Shown here: positions 7,273 through 16,769 of the stretch, piece by piece
How positions within the stretch are numbered: the stretch's first letter is position 1
Layout: every line of letters starts with the position of its first letter
NCBI GenBank assembly: GCA_000755425.1
Contig: BBMT01000002.1
Span: 558,001-622,000, forward strand
Source: Vibrio maritimus
GTDB lineage: Bacteria; Pseudomonadota; Gammaproteobacteria; Enterobacterales; Vibrionaceae
Length of the DNA stretch: 64,000 nucleotides
Reading direction: 5' to 3'
Notes under the pieces: model-generated
Told to the model about the DNA's origin: nothing
Seen by the model: only the letters and a program-made list of their open reading frames with translations
Database searches by the model: none
Translations under genes and position numbers: made by a program

Positions 7273-8882
7273 TTATAAGCCTTGTGCCTTCGCCATGCTA
7301 TTAGCGATTTTTGGCGCATACCAAAGACTTGGGGCGATAATGAACGACGCTGGTACCGCAGTAATCACAATGAAAGATTGCAATGCAGAAATGCCACCAC
7401 TGCCCATTGAAATCAACACGATCGCCACCGCGCCCATAATTACTCCCCAGAAAGCGCGGATCAGAGCATTCGGCTCTTTGTCGCCGGAAATCACCATAGT
7501 GATGGTGTAGGTCATGGAGTCACCAGTCGTTACAATGAAAGTGGTGGTTAGAATTAAGAATAGGATTGAAATCAGCATCGGGAAGGGAAGCTGCATAGTG
7601 ATTGCCAGTAGCGCACCTGGCATATTGAACCCTTCAAAACCGGCTTTTATGATGCCAGGTGTTGCTAGCTCAAAGGCCAATCCAGAACCACCCACGATGG
7701 TAAACCAAAAGCACGTCACTAATGGAGCTGCAATGCTTATGGAGAGAATTAACTGCCTTATGGTACGGCCACGTGAAATACGTGCGATAAAAATGGCCAT
7801 CATTGGTGCATAACCAATAAACCAGCCCCAGAAGAACACAGTCCACCAACCTAGCCATTGAGTATCACCGCGATACATCGCCATTGGTACAAATTGGTCG
7901 ATCATGGTACCAAGACCTTGAACGTAGCTGTCGACAATAAAGCGAGTAGGGCCTGCAATTAAGATGAAAAAGATAAGTGCAGCAGCCAGAATGATATTGT
8001 AGCGGCTGACCAATTGAATTCCGCGATTTACACCGCTTAGTGCAGACAAGGTATAAAAGAGCATAGCTATGATGACCACAGTAGCCTGAGTGGCAAAAGT
8101 GTCTGGAACGCCAAACAGTGCTTGCATCGCATAACTGATCTGGAGGCCAAGAAAACCGATCGGGCCAATGGTACCCGCGGCAACCGCGATGATACTAAGG
8201 GCATCAATAGTATTGCCAACCCAACCCTCGATAGCGCGCTTTCCGAGCAATGGATAGAGCAGGGTACGAGGTTTCAGTGGCAGGCCTTTGTCGTAATGCA
8301 AATGCATTAGCACGATTGACGATAATCCTCCAAGGACTGCCCATGCGAGAAAGCCCCAGTGCACAAATGATTGTGACAGTGCGTTGATGGCGTTGGTTTC
8401 TGGTGAAGAAGAACCGAATAGCGGTGGCGGAGATAAGTAGTGGCTATAGGCTCAGCTGCCGCCCAAAAGACGCCGCCACCTGCGAGCAAAGTACAGAGCA
8501 CAATTGACATCCACTTGAAACTCTCAACATCCGGGCGTGCCATTCCACCAAGCCTTACATCACCAGTGCGACCAAAACAAAGCGCAAGACCAATAACGAA
8601 GTTAGCCAGTAAAAGCAGTTGCCAAAAGGCACCAAAATAACGAGTAGCGAGATCAAAGCCGGAGTTTACGGCGTTGGAGAGGGCGATGGGGTGAGTCAAT
8701 GCAAGGAGGACAAAGAGTGTTAGGAAAGAGCCGCTGAGCCAGAATACAGGGTTGTTCATTTCTAGTTTTTCAGCAAGGCTCTTGATGCGTTCAGGTGGAT
8801 GAATCGCATCGTACGCTGATATCGATGCGGCTGAGCAAGCCTCAACCGTATTGGAATTTGACATTAAATTATCACTGTTCAC
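7273..8882 (-). CDS. BCCT-family (betaine/carnitine/choline) transporter, frame broken once
   Basis: The reconstructed 536-residue protein is a twelve-helix BCCT secondary transporter, a family that imports quaternary-ammonium osmoprotectants with Na+ or H+. The TM8 signature region reads WTVFFWGWFIGYAPMMAIF and is followed by IARISRGRTIRQ. The usual tryptophan-rich choline/betaine box is only partly kept, so I do not assign a substrate. The frame breaks at 8442-8443, where a run of C on the coding strand is one base short (expected EPIAHYLSPPPLF). The start is the GTG at 8880-8882; the in-frame ATG at 8862-8864 is an alternative, and neither has a convincing ribosome site. Confidence 0.8.
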
Positions 8883-9020
8883 GGAGCGCTGTTTATCTAT
8901 CGCGCTGTGGATTTAAATGTGGCCATGAAATTAAAAATGTGACCTACATCATAAAATGGTCGGGCATCCTAACACAAAGCGTATTCAGGTTCAGAAGTTT
9001 TTTGCACGCTCAAGTTGTTG

Positions 9021-9491
9021 CTATGTGAGCGGTGGGACATGGTTAAAGGGACGTTGGAAACAGGACATTTGTTGGTTGAATGGCTTTAAAACTAAGATTA
9101 GTGGTAATTGGTGCTTTGCTACCTTAAGGCCTGCGCTGCTCAAGAAAACCTGATAGTCGATATAGGCTTTTCGCACTCTGTCTGGAATTGGTTTTTCATA
9201 GACTCGGGCGTCATCAATTTTAGCCATCGACCAGCCTTGGAATATCGGCTCTTCATAACACTTTATAGTGCCTTGATGAGGGCTAGTTAGCAGCGCATGA
9301 CGCAAGTTCTGTACATGATACCAAGGCGAACTTTTGCCTCTAAAATGGTTAAGGATTGGATATTGGATCAGAAATATTTCGCAGCACAATAGCTGCGCCA
9401 TTAGGCAATCAACACCATTGCGCGCTTCCTCAGGGTAATAGTGGACAACTTTATTGAGCTCACGGTTACATTCTTGGATAACGTTAGCCAA
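9021..9491 (-). CDS. Hypothetical protein, possible immunity partner of the upstream toxin-like gene
   Basis: A 156-residue soluble protein that I do not recognise. Translation begins at TTG 9489-9491, four bases after a strong GGGGG ribosome site. It is encoded 35 bases downstream of the small toxin-like gene at 9527-9919 on the same strand, so the two are probably cotranscribed. Size, lack of signal peptide or membrane segments, and position directly after a polymorphic-toxin-like gene suggest a cognate immunity protein. This is inferred from context only. Confidence 0.5.
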   Translation of the reverse strand: MANVIQECNRELNKVVHYYPEEARNGVDCLMAQLLCCEIFLIQYPILNHFRGKSSPWYHVQNLRHALLTSPHQGTIKCYEEPIFQGWSMAKIDDARVYEKPIPDRVRKAYIDYQVFLSSAGLKVAKHQLPLILVLKPFNQQMSCFQRPFNHVPPLT

Positions 9492-9526
9492 ATTTCCCCC
9501 TATAAAAACTAGCGGCAGTATTCACT

Positions 9527-9919
9527 TTAAATGCCATTCTTAAGAATGTACTCTCGACATGCACGATACGTCTGAGCACCTTCTTTACTTCGAGGGGGTA
9601 CATTCCTCATTTTGTGCATTTGTCGCAATACTTGGTTCCTTGTCCTTTTCTTTTTTTGGCTATTGAAGTTGATGCGAGTTTCTGCCAAGCCGCCAAACTT
9701 CACATGATCATAATGAATGTGCCAATACGCGCCTTCACCTGCTTTATAAGCATTGTTCCCGCCTGCTAGCTGCAATACGTTGGCTTGTAATTGCGTGATC
9801 TTGGTAGAGCGGTTGTCTTGTAACGGCTTACTATGCTGCGTTGCCTTACGACGCTGGACAAGCGCTGACTTAGCGGAGTATTGGCTCTGGAGTGAATCTG
9901 AGATTTGATGGGAGTACAT
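9527..9919 (-). CDS. Small toxin-like protein with a possible effector-type N-terminal tail
   Basis: This 130-residue protein has a low-complexity, basic, Gln-rich N-terminal half (RRKATQ, KPLQDNRS, TQLQANVLQL; residues 22-51). It resembles tails of DUF4157/eCIS-associated polymorphic toxins (a DNR motif followed by QLQ repeats). A compact C-terminal domain starts near residue 53. Its most striking motif is GAYWHIHYDHVKFGG (residues 63-77), rich in His and Asp, followed by a Lys/Arg-rich helix, as in small nuclease or RNase toxins. AAGGAG precedes the ATG by nine bases. No secretion machinery is visible in the window. Toxin assignment is inference. Confidence 0.45.
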   Translation of the reverse strand: MYSHQISDSLQSQYSAKSALVQRRKATQHSKPLQDNRSTKITQLQANVLQLAGGNNAYKAGEGAYWHIHYDHVKFGGLAETRINFNSQKKKRTRNQVLRQMHKMRNVPPRSKEGAQTYRACREYILKNGI

Positions 9920-10014
9920 CCGCTGTTTCTCCTTGATGGCTATGCGTTTTGTTTTTGGGCATAGAGATATCTATAGGAAACAAGCGGATGAAAATCAAAG
10001 TAATGATGTATTAC

Positions 10015-11016
10015 TTATTGAGAGCTTTGAACTAAACCAGCATAACCGCCACGGATCAAACAGGTCTCCATAACACGAATGACATGTCTACTTGTTTCAT
10101 GGCTTAGGATGTCCGAGTGGTGGACATTGTTTTGTAGTAGCGATGAGAAGTGCTCGATTTCGTTGGCAAATCCGCCACCTTTGATTGGCATAGCGATTTG
10201 GGTCAATTTACCCTGGTAGGTTATGTCTATTGTCGATGAACTCCACCATTTCTCGTGCATAACGATTTCTAGCTCTGGCCCTCGAAGAATGGCATTTCGT
10301 GGCAGGTCGCGTGTAATTGAGGCGCAAATGCGGCCTTTCAACGGACCATCAAATGAGAAGGAAGCGTTCTCGTCGACTTCACTTTGCTTATTGTCTTGAA
10401 CGTACTCGACAGTTGGAATGTCAATCGCGCAACCAGTAAGCAGACATAAATCTGCGTATAACCAAAGACCATAAACGCCGACATCTAACGTAGCGCCACC
10501 ACAAAGCTTAGGGTTAAAAAGATGCCAAGTACTGTCGTACTCGTGCCAGTTGCCAAATGACGCTTCAACTGAGGTAATTTCAACCTTATTGTCGAGGATA
10601 AACTGTTTCATTGCGCGATACGCTGGAAATGTCACGCTTTTCATCGCTTCAGCGAGCAGCAGACCATTGCTCTTCGCAAGCGCAGCCATCGCATCCCAGT
10701 TAGCCAAATTAGTGAGGGCGGGCTTTTCTACCAGCACATGTTTTCCATTGTTTAGAAAAAGCGCTACTAGTTCTTTGTGAAACGGATGGATAGTCGCCAC
10801 ATAGATAGCGTCAATATTGCTATCGCTGGCGAGCTCAATGTAAGAACCATAGCTTGTTTCGCAGCCATATTGTTTAGAAAACTCTTCGGCACGGCTGAGG
10901 TCTCTTGCTGCAACTGCAAAAAGCTCTGCGTTTTCAGCGTGAGCAGTTAGATCTTTTGCAAATCGATGGGCAATGTTGCCCAGGCCAGCGATGCCCCAGC
11001 GTATTTTTTTGGTCAA
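10015..11016 (-). CDS. Gfo/Idh/MocA-family NAD(P)-dependent oxidoreductase
   Basis: A 333-residue intact protein with an N-terminal Rossmann fold (WGIAGLGNIAHRFAKD, residues 7-22), the EKP motif of this family (HVLVEKPA near residue 97), and a C-terminal substrate-binding domain with GGATLDVGVYGL. Family members reduce or oxidise sugars, inositols or dihydrodiols with NAD(P). The substrate cannot be told from sequence. Translation starts at a TTG preceded by AGGAG with six bases of spacing. It is transcribed leftwards and is followed upstream by an MFS exporter gene on the same strand. Confidence 0.85.
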   Translation of the reverse strand: MTKKIRWGIAGLGNIAHRFAKDLTAHAENAELFAVAARDLSRAEEFSKQYGCETSYGSYIELASDSNIDAIYVATIHPFHKELVALFLNNGKHVLVEKPALTNLANWDAMAALAKSNGLLLAEAMKSVTFPAYRAMKQFILDNKVEITSVEASFGNWHEYDSTWHLFNPKLCGGATLDVGVYGLWLYADLCLLTGCAIDIPTVEYVQDNKQSEVDENASFSFDGPLKGRICASITRDLPRNAILRGPELEIVMHEKWWSSSTIDITYQGKLTQIAMPIKGGGFANEIEHFSSLLQNNVHHSDILSHETSRHVIRVMETCLIRGGYAGLVQSSQ

Positions 11017-11137
11017 GTGATTCTCCTATGTACTTCTTCGCAAGAATAGGTGCTTTGTACGGTCTAATTCTATTTTAAATAATGACTTGATTGGGTGATG
11101 CGAGTTTGACTGCGTATATAGATACTCGTTTGCCAAC

Positions 11138-12313
11138 CTATTGCTGTTTCTTCATCACCAAGTTGAGCAACAGCAACAAGCTTACCGGGAATAGCGAGGC
11201 AAGTAGCATCCATGTCCAGCCTTGAGTAAAGAGTACGATCCCAGCGCCTAGCGAACCAGAGGCTTGAAAGGCCGTGATTGAAAAATCGTTTACTGCTTGC
11301 ACTTTAAAGCGCTCACTCGGTTTATAGGTTTGCGGCAATAGAGAGGTGCCACCAATAAACAGAAAGTTCCAGCCAACCCCAAGCGCAACCAGAGCCCACC
11401 AATAGTGATGAACAGAGTGACCCAGTAGTGCAACTGCGATACAAGCAAGAAAGACCACACAGCCGAGAGTGATGAGCCTATAGACACCAATACGCTTAAT
11501 GATGAGAGGGGTGACGAGTGAGGGAAGGTACATCGCCATAACATGACTTTGGATAACCCACTTGGCACTTTGAATATCGTGCCCGTGTCCCGACATTGCC
11601 AGTGGGGTGGCCGTCATAAGAAAAGCCATCACCGCGTATGCAGTGAGGCCAGAGCCTATCGCCAGCCACAGCATGGGCTGCTGAAATAATACTGACAAAG
11701 TTCTAGCGTCCCCCGCTTCTGTTGTGTTCTCCTGAACATTCAGCGGCTTCATTGCTAAAGCAAGAATAGCGGCGCCAATCAACTCTAGAATGCCAAGAGC
11801 GGCATAGGCTCGAGCATATTCAGCATCGAATAGGGTAATAGACTGACCTATATTCAGTAGCTCAGGCCCAACCCATGCCGCAGCGATGCCACCGACTAAG
11901 ACTAAGCTAATAACACTTGGGTGTTGAGCGGGACTTTCACAGCTTTCAATGGCAGCAAAACGATACTGACCCACATACGCCAATTGAGTACCAAGTAAGA
12001 ATGCACTGGCGCAGAACCCCCAAAAGCTGCCAACCTCGATACTCCAAGCTGCACCCAAAGCACTGGCACTACTTACGATAGCGGCTAAAACAAAGGCTCG
12101 TTTTCTGCCAAGCTTTTTTTGGATTCGAGCTGCGGGAAAAACATTCAGCGATACGCCGACAATCAATGCAGTGACTGGCAAGGTCGCGAACGTAGGATCA
12201 GAATGAAGCTGCGCGCCGACAATCCCGCCTAAAAACACATTCAATGCGCCAACTGACAGGACAAAAGGCTGCACTAGCGCAAGTAACCAGGCGTTCCATG
12301 GTAATGATTTCAT
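11138..12313 (-). CDS. Major facilitator superfamily transporter
   Basis: A 391-residue protein with about twelve hydrophobic helices split by a charged central loop near residue 200 (NVQENTTEAGDART). The intracellular loop 2-3 region reads RIQKKLGRKRAF, the MFS motif A position. No substrate signature is recognised; related proteins are often annotated as YbfB/arabinose-efflux or tetracycline-like exporters. It is transcribed in the same direction as the downstream oxidoreductase but separated by about 120 bases. Confidence 0.75.
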   Translation of the reverse strand: MKSLPWNAWLLALVQPFVLSVGALNVFLGGIVGAQLHSDPTFATLPVTALIVGVSLNVFPAARIQKKLGRKRAFVLAAIVSSASALGAAWSIEVGSFWGFCASAFLLGTQLAYVGQYRFAAIESCESPAQHPSVISLVLVGGIAAAWVGPELLNIGQSITLFDAEYARAYAALGILELIGAAILALAMKPLNVQENTTEAGDARTLSVLFQQPMLWLAIGSGLTAYAVMAFLMTATPLAMSGHGHDIQSAKWVIQSHVMAMYLPSLVTPLIIKRIGVYRLITLGCVVFLACIAVALLGHSVHHYWWALVALGVGWNFLFIGGTSLLPQTYKPSERFKVQAVNDFSITAFQASGSLGAGIVLFTQGWTWMLLASLFPVSLLLLLNLVMKKQQ

Positions 12314-12492
12314 TGTTTTTCTTATGTGGTGCTTTTGATGGTGTTAATGGTGACGGAATTTAGTAGAAAAGCAATCTCTGAGTTAATACGCTTGAGAATG
12401 AGATTTTGCATTGGATCGAATCAACATTGGTGTTTTACAGGGCGAGAACAAACACTTTATCGGGCCTCTCGTCCTACTTTGAATTAAGTTGT

Positions 12493-13608
12493 TCAAACCA
12501 ATCGAATAGTTAATGTTTGTAGAATTTTAGTGAGTGCTCCGTTGAGTGAGTGACTCTCGGTTTTGTATAGAATATTGCGAATATGAAAGCGTACGGTAGC
12601 CTCAGAGACAAATAGTTGTTGGGAAGCTTCTTTAGGCGACAGACCTTTGCAAAGTACGTTAACAAGGTTTGCCTCTGCATGAGAAAGGTCAAAAGCTGAT
12701 TTCAAGTAATGCTCGGTGAAGGGGATACAGTCTTGAGTAAGAAAAAACACCATACAGCGAGAGTCAGAGCCTAGCCAAGTGTGCTCAGTAAAGTGTCGAT
12801 TCCATGGTACACAGACAGCTGTGTATGAAGCACCTTTGTCGACGAATCGAATATAGGCACTAGGGCAATATGCAGAACTATTAAGAATACGCATGACTTC
12901 ACTATGCAAACGCTTACTGTCTTTAGGGGTGGGTAGCTGTAGTGGAAACTCAGCGTTGAGTAATTGAGACCTTGCGAGGTAATTCATCGAAGCTTTATTG
13001 GCAAATAAAATATTTCCGTTCGCCGAAAACATCACGACTCCTGCCGATAGATGATCTAATCCTTCTTGATACGCAAAAATGGTCGACTCTCGTTCTAGTA
13101 GAGTGAGATTAATGAGTAGCGAACGATGTAAGTGAGGAAGAAATAATTGCAGATCTTTCCGTTGTTGTTGAGTAAACAAAGCATCATATTTTGAGCGTGT
13201 AACTGATATGTACCCCCGAGCGGCGTCAGACTGATAGAACAGCCCAGCGGTAAAATATGTCCAGCCAATCTTGTGATAAAACTTTTGATAAGCCGAAAAG
13301 TCCTCTAGTGTGCTCAAATTCCATATATCTTGTGATAACCAACTGTTGCCAACTTTTTGGTTTTCGTAAAATGAGGTAAGCTCATCTTCTCCAAGCACAT
13401 TTTCTATGTAGTCTTGGGTTTGCTCCGTGGTTACGCCATTAGTAAATGAATAACGAAAGCTAGAACTCAATGTGTCTTCCACAACAAGGCTCACTGAGTG
13501 CCCTCCGATCATTGACTGTATTGACAGCGCTGCGTTACTCATCTCATTTTGATCAATAGCCGCTGCGTATATCTTATTTACTGTGTCGTTAAATCGCTCA
13601 ATCTGCAA
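12493..13608 (-). CDS. LuxR-family regulator with a PAS-like domain
   Basis: A 371-residue protein whose C-terminus is a LuxR/FixJ-type helix-turn-helix (about residues 305-365: FDLSHAEANLVNVL, GLSPKEASQQLFVSEATVRFHIRNIL). The central part contains a PAS-like segment (LDHLSAGVVMFSANGNILFANKASMNYL, near 185-212) that probably senses a small molecule or acts as a dimer interface. No receiver or autoinducer domain is evident. The gene is upstream of and parallel to the MFS gene, so local control of that transporter is possible but unproven. Confidence 0.8.
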   Translation of the reverse strand: MQIERFNDTVNKIYAAAIDQNEMSNAALSIQSMIGGHSVSLVVEDTLSSSFRYSFTNGVTTEQTQDYIENVLGEDELTSFYENQKVGNSWLSQDIWNLSTLEDFSAYQKFYHKIGWTYFTAGLFYQSDAARGYISVTRSKYDALFTQQQRKDLQLFLPHLHRSLLINLTLLERESTIFAYQEGLDHLSAGVVMFSANGNILFANKASMNYLARSQLLNAEFPLQLPTPKDSKRLHSEVMRILNSSAYCPSAYIRFVDKGASYTAVCVPWNRHFTEHTWLGSDSRCMVFFLTQDCIPFTEHYLKSAFDLSHAEANLVNVLCKGLSPKEASQQLFVSEATVRFHIRNILYKTESHSLNGALTKILQTLTIRLV

Positions 13609-13769
13609 AAATCATCTCATCTATTGGCCTTTTTATCAGCGTAGGTAAGAATTTGAGAACTGAACAAGGGAAAACAGTGTTTTGTGAATTAAATCGGGTT
13701 TATTAGTAGAGTTGTACACAATGAACTTTCTATGGGTGTATGCATTTTTAGCAGTGCGTATATGTCCTT

Positions 13770-14588
13770 TTATTGTGCACCTTCAATGACTTCTTCAGCG
13801 TCTTTCAATGCATCACGTCCTGAAAATGTGCTATCTAGGTCATTGATAAGTTTAATTACTTCTTCTTCGAAAACAGTATTATTTATGCCAATAATAGACC
13901 AAAATCCTTTCCCCGAAGTTCTAGGAATATCTTTATGCTTGAACGTCCAGGAACCAAGGCTAAAACAACAACAGAAACGAGGAACTCATGTATGGATAGC
14001 TCTTCTACACTTCTTTCCCTTTGTGACCCTGTCAAAGTGTCATGTTTAGTCTTAAGTTGCTGGTACTCAACGCGCCCAGTTGAAATATTGAGTGAAATAA
14101 GGTCGATGCCTTTTATCTTTAAACCAAATTCTGACTCGGTATTAATTGCGTAAGGGCTAATACTCGCTACTCTTTCCCAAAGAAGCCCCATTTTAGTACT
14201 TAGGTTTCGAGTGATATTGTTGGCGCTAGCAAGCGTTGCAGCTCCTGCCAACTCGTAAATGTTTTTTGGTTTAGTTTCTGGGTTTGTGACTTTGGCTTTA
14301 GTATCGTTTATAGCTTTAACTGCGATCGGTCGAAAGTTATCGATTTTGAACACGGATTGCAGCGCTTTGTGTGTCATTGGATGCAAGAACATTTTTGCCT
14401 TGTCTATCGGCTTTAATACGAAGAGCAAAGTAATCAGATATGAATGTATTGATTGCCTTAGAAATTTTTTCAGCGGCTTCAATAGCAGACTCTGAGCCAT
14501 TTAAAGCAGCCATACTCGTAATCTTAGCTTTTCGTTGAGCGACAGTCATACTAGCTATGTTCGCTGCTAAAGAGGTATTCAGTGTCAT
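13770..14588 (-). CDS. Type II restriction endonuclease-like protein, frame broken twice
   Basis: Reconstruction gives about 272 residues. A helical N-terminus precedes KMGLLWERVASISPYAI, then KGIDLI, about twelve residues, YQQLKTKHDTLTGSQ and a terminal GKDFWSIIGINN. The Asp of GID and the QxK of QLK fit a PD-(D/E)XK nuclease core with Gln in the acidic position, as in several type II enzymes. Frames break at about 14344-14347 (A-run on the coding strand, one base too many) and 13901-13904 (T-run one short, expected DFWS). GGAAG lies eight bases before ATG 14586-14588. No methyltransferase lies beside it, so it is either an orphan or a decaying restriction gene. Confidence 0.6.
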
Positions 14589-14698
14589 TAGGCGCTTCCA
14601 TAGAATCAAAACATTAATCGAGTTTTATATGCGACAAGTTATGGCTTAAATCAACCCCGATACGCTTTGCTGCTCCGACATGCGATAATTGGAAAATA

Positions 14699-14775
14699 TG
14701 GCGCTCCCGACAGGATTCGAACCTGTGACCTGCCCCTTAGGAGGGGGCCGCGCTATCCAGCTGTGCCACGGGAGC
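14699..14775 (-). tRNA. tRNA-Arg (anticodon CCT)
   Basis: The reverse strand folds into a standard 77-nt cloverleaf with acceptor stem GCTCCCG/CGGGAGC, anticodon stem GCCCC/GGGGC with loop CTCCTAA (anticodon CCT), T-loop GGTTCGAATCC, discriminator G and an encoded CCA (TGG at 14699-14701 on the plus strand). Confidence 0.95.
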
Positions 14776-14828
14776 TTAGGACTTATATTACTCAATTATA
14801 TGAATAAGTTAAGCCTGTATTCGTACTA

Positions 14829-15965
14829 TTAGTTCTGTTTGTGCATTACGTCGCCAATCTGAATACTGTTGGCTAACGTTGGTTGATCAACCGTCGCTTC
14901 CGCGTCACGCTCGTAGACACGAGAGACGGTTAAGGTAATGTCGCTGCGACTGACTTTGTTGCGTGGCAGGCCGTTTTGGTCAATGAAGGAACCAGTGTGC
15001 CATAGGCGAAGTTTGTCGCCGGCTTGTACGCCATGTACGCGGCCAAGATCGATGGTCACTTTGTTGCCGTAGGTGGCCACTACTTCAGGTAGGGTCATCT
15101 TGCAGGAAATTTCTGCTTCCAAGTCGAGCATGATATTGCGGCTGACACGCTGCATCATTTCCCCATAGGTTGATGTCCAGAAACGAGCGCTCTTGGTATC
15201 GACTTTACTGGTTTTCGCAAATGGCCATTGGGCAATTTCTCGATAGGTATGCTGGAAGATCTCGTGGCCGGTTTTGCCATCAAAGATAGCCATGTCCATG
15301 GCGAATTGGCGGTTGATGCGATCGTCTCTTAGTAACCCGCCAGTCTCGATGGTTGCCGTAAGATCTTTAATTTCGCCAGTGACAATGTACTGCGCGCCAA
15401 GATCATCGGCGATCATCTTGATTCGCTCCGGCTGGCGCTTGTTGATCTCGTAACGTGTGGTGCCGGCAGAGACAAAGCTGTAAGAGCGGGCGGCAAGCTG
15501 CTTATCGATGACGGCGCTGTAATCTTCACCCAGCTTATAGATCTGTCCCATTACCGCTTGTTGCGGGTCAACAATGTCAAACATGGCAACGCCGATTGTC
15601 TTCTTATATTGCTCGTTATGGCAAGCCTTTGCCGTTGGGTAGATGTCGATACGGGCTTTTACCACCATTTGATTGCCGCTGACGTATTTATCGTCAATGA
15701 CGATATGTCGAACCTCAGAGTCGATGAACTGGTACTGTGTCCGGTCGTCTTCAAGCATTGGCGCCAGTGTCGATAGGCTGCCGATGTCGGCACCGGAGAA
15801 GTCGACCGCTTTGTATACGGCATCTTCAAGCGCGTAGATCCTTGCCGCCTTTTCGGAGGAGACAATGGTCGACGTACCCGTGACTTCATACCACTCGGCA
15901 TAGGCATTACTGGCACTCAATGTCAGTAATACTGTTGAAATTAAAGAAGAAACGATTTTTTTCAT
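14829..15965 (-). CDS. flgT: Flagellar H-ring protein FlgT
   Basis: A 378-residue secreted protein with signal peptide (MKKIVSSLISTVLLTLSASNAYA). FlgT forms the H-ring around the LP ring of the Vibrio sheathed polar motor and recruits MotX/MotY for the T-ring. The start was placed at ATG 15963-15965, which has an AAAGG site five bases upstream, instead of an upstream TTG that would hide the signal peptide. It is divergent from flgO and flgP, the usual Vibrio neighbours. The frame is intact. Confidence 0.9.
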   Translation of the reverse strand: MKKIVSSLISTVLLTLSASNAYAEWYEVTGTSTIVSSEKAARIYALEDAVYKAVDFSGADIGSLSTLAPMLEDDRTQYQFIDSEVRHIVIDDKYVSGNQMVVKARIDIYPTAKACHNEQYKKTIGVAMFDIVDPQQAVMGQIYKLGEDYSAVIDKQLAARSYSFVSAGTTRYEINKRQPERIKMIADDLGAQYIVTGEIKDLTATIETGGLLRDDRINRQFAMDMAIFDGKTGHEIFQHTYREIAQWPFAKTSKVDTKSARFWTSTYGEMMQRVSRNIMLDLEAEISCKMTLPEVVATYGNKVTIDLGRVHGVQAGDKLRLWHTGSFIDQNGLPRNKVSRSDITLTVSRVYERDAEATVDQPTLANSIQIGDVMHKQN

Positions 15966-16124
15966 ACAACCTTTCCAAATGTGGAACAATATTTGCTTAC
16001 TATTTTCTAGCGAATATTGGAGCGGGCTTTCTTATTTAGGACAGAATGAGAAAAGCAAAGATTGTTCCAACCTTAATCAAGGTTGCCACAATTGACCCAA
16101 TTAATAACTTTTGGAGAGTGTGAA

Positions 16125-16760
16125 ATGAAAAAGTGGCTACTGATGGCGTCAGTGTTAACGCTGACCGCTTGTGCCTACTCACCAATCTATAACGGTAAAG
16201 AGTCGTACTCAGGCAGCAAGTTTATGCTGATGGAGAGTCCTCGCCATACCATGGATTACTTTGTAGAGAGCTTAACGGAAGAGTTGGTGGCGTCGAACAC
16301 AAGTGTATCGTCGCGGACACCGGTTGCCGTGGCTTCTTTTGTCGACCTGCAGAATATGGACGCGACTAACTGGCTGGGTAACTCTGTGTCAGAAGGGTTT
16401 ATCCACCAACTGCAGCGCCGCGGTTTTAAGGTAGTGGATTTTAAAACGACAGGCTCTATACAGGTGACCAGTCAGGGTGATTTTGCACTTAGTCGAGACT
16501 GGAAAGATCTTGCTCAAGAGCAGCAAATTCAATTTGTCCTAACCGGCACTATGCTGCGTCAAGAGGGCGGTGTGTTGGTGAACGCTCGTGTGATTGGTAT
16601 GCAATCGAGAATTGTCGTCGCGTCAGCACAAGGCTTTTTGCCAGCGGACCGTATTGGCCGAGACCTAGATACGCTTAATCAAATGCGGACTGAAGATGGT
16701 GTGTTGATTCGCTCAGACCCAAGCATGACAACGCCAACGACAGTGATTTTACGCCCATAG
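16125..16760 (+). CDS. flgO: Flagellar outer-membrane lipoprotein FlgO
   Basis: A 211-residue lipoprotein with lipobox LTAC near residue 19. FlgO is an outer-membrane lipoprotein of the Vibrio polar flagellum needed for a stable sheathed filament and full motility. The family core contains TPVAVASFVDLQNMDATNWLG and later IQFVLTGTMLRQEGGVLVNARV. The start at ATG 16125 has GGAG eight to nine bases upstream. It is followed after nine bases by flgP, with which it forms an operon, and is divergent from flgT. Confidence 0.9.
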   Translation: MKKWLLMASVLTLTACAYSPIYNGKESYSGSKFMLMESPRHTMDYFVESLTEELVASNTSVSSRTPVAVASFVDLQNMDATNWLGNSVSEGFIHQLQRRGFKVVDFKTTGSIQVTSQGDFALSRDWKDLAQEQQIQFVLTGTMLRQEGGVLVNARVIGMQSRIVVASAQGFLPADRIGRDLDTLNQMRTEDGVLIRSDPSMTTPTTVILRP

Positions 16761-16769
16761 GAAATGAAG

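Noticed and set aside
7514..7813. Open frame on the plus strand inside the BCCT gene
   Set aside because: It is antisense to conserved transmembrane codons and has no ribosome site or recognisable product.
14699..14775. tRNA-Arg as an integration site for a genomic island
   Set aside because: No integrase, no repeated tRNA 3' end, and ordinary flagellar genes on one side.
16068..16085. CAACCTT-AATC-AAGGTTG hairpin before flgO as a terminator
   Set aside because: No T-run and it lies in the divergent flgT-flgO promoter region; an operator is possible but nothing supports one.
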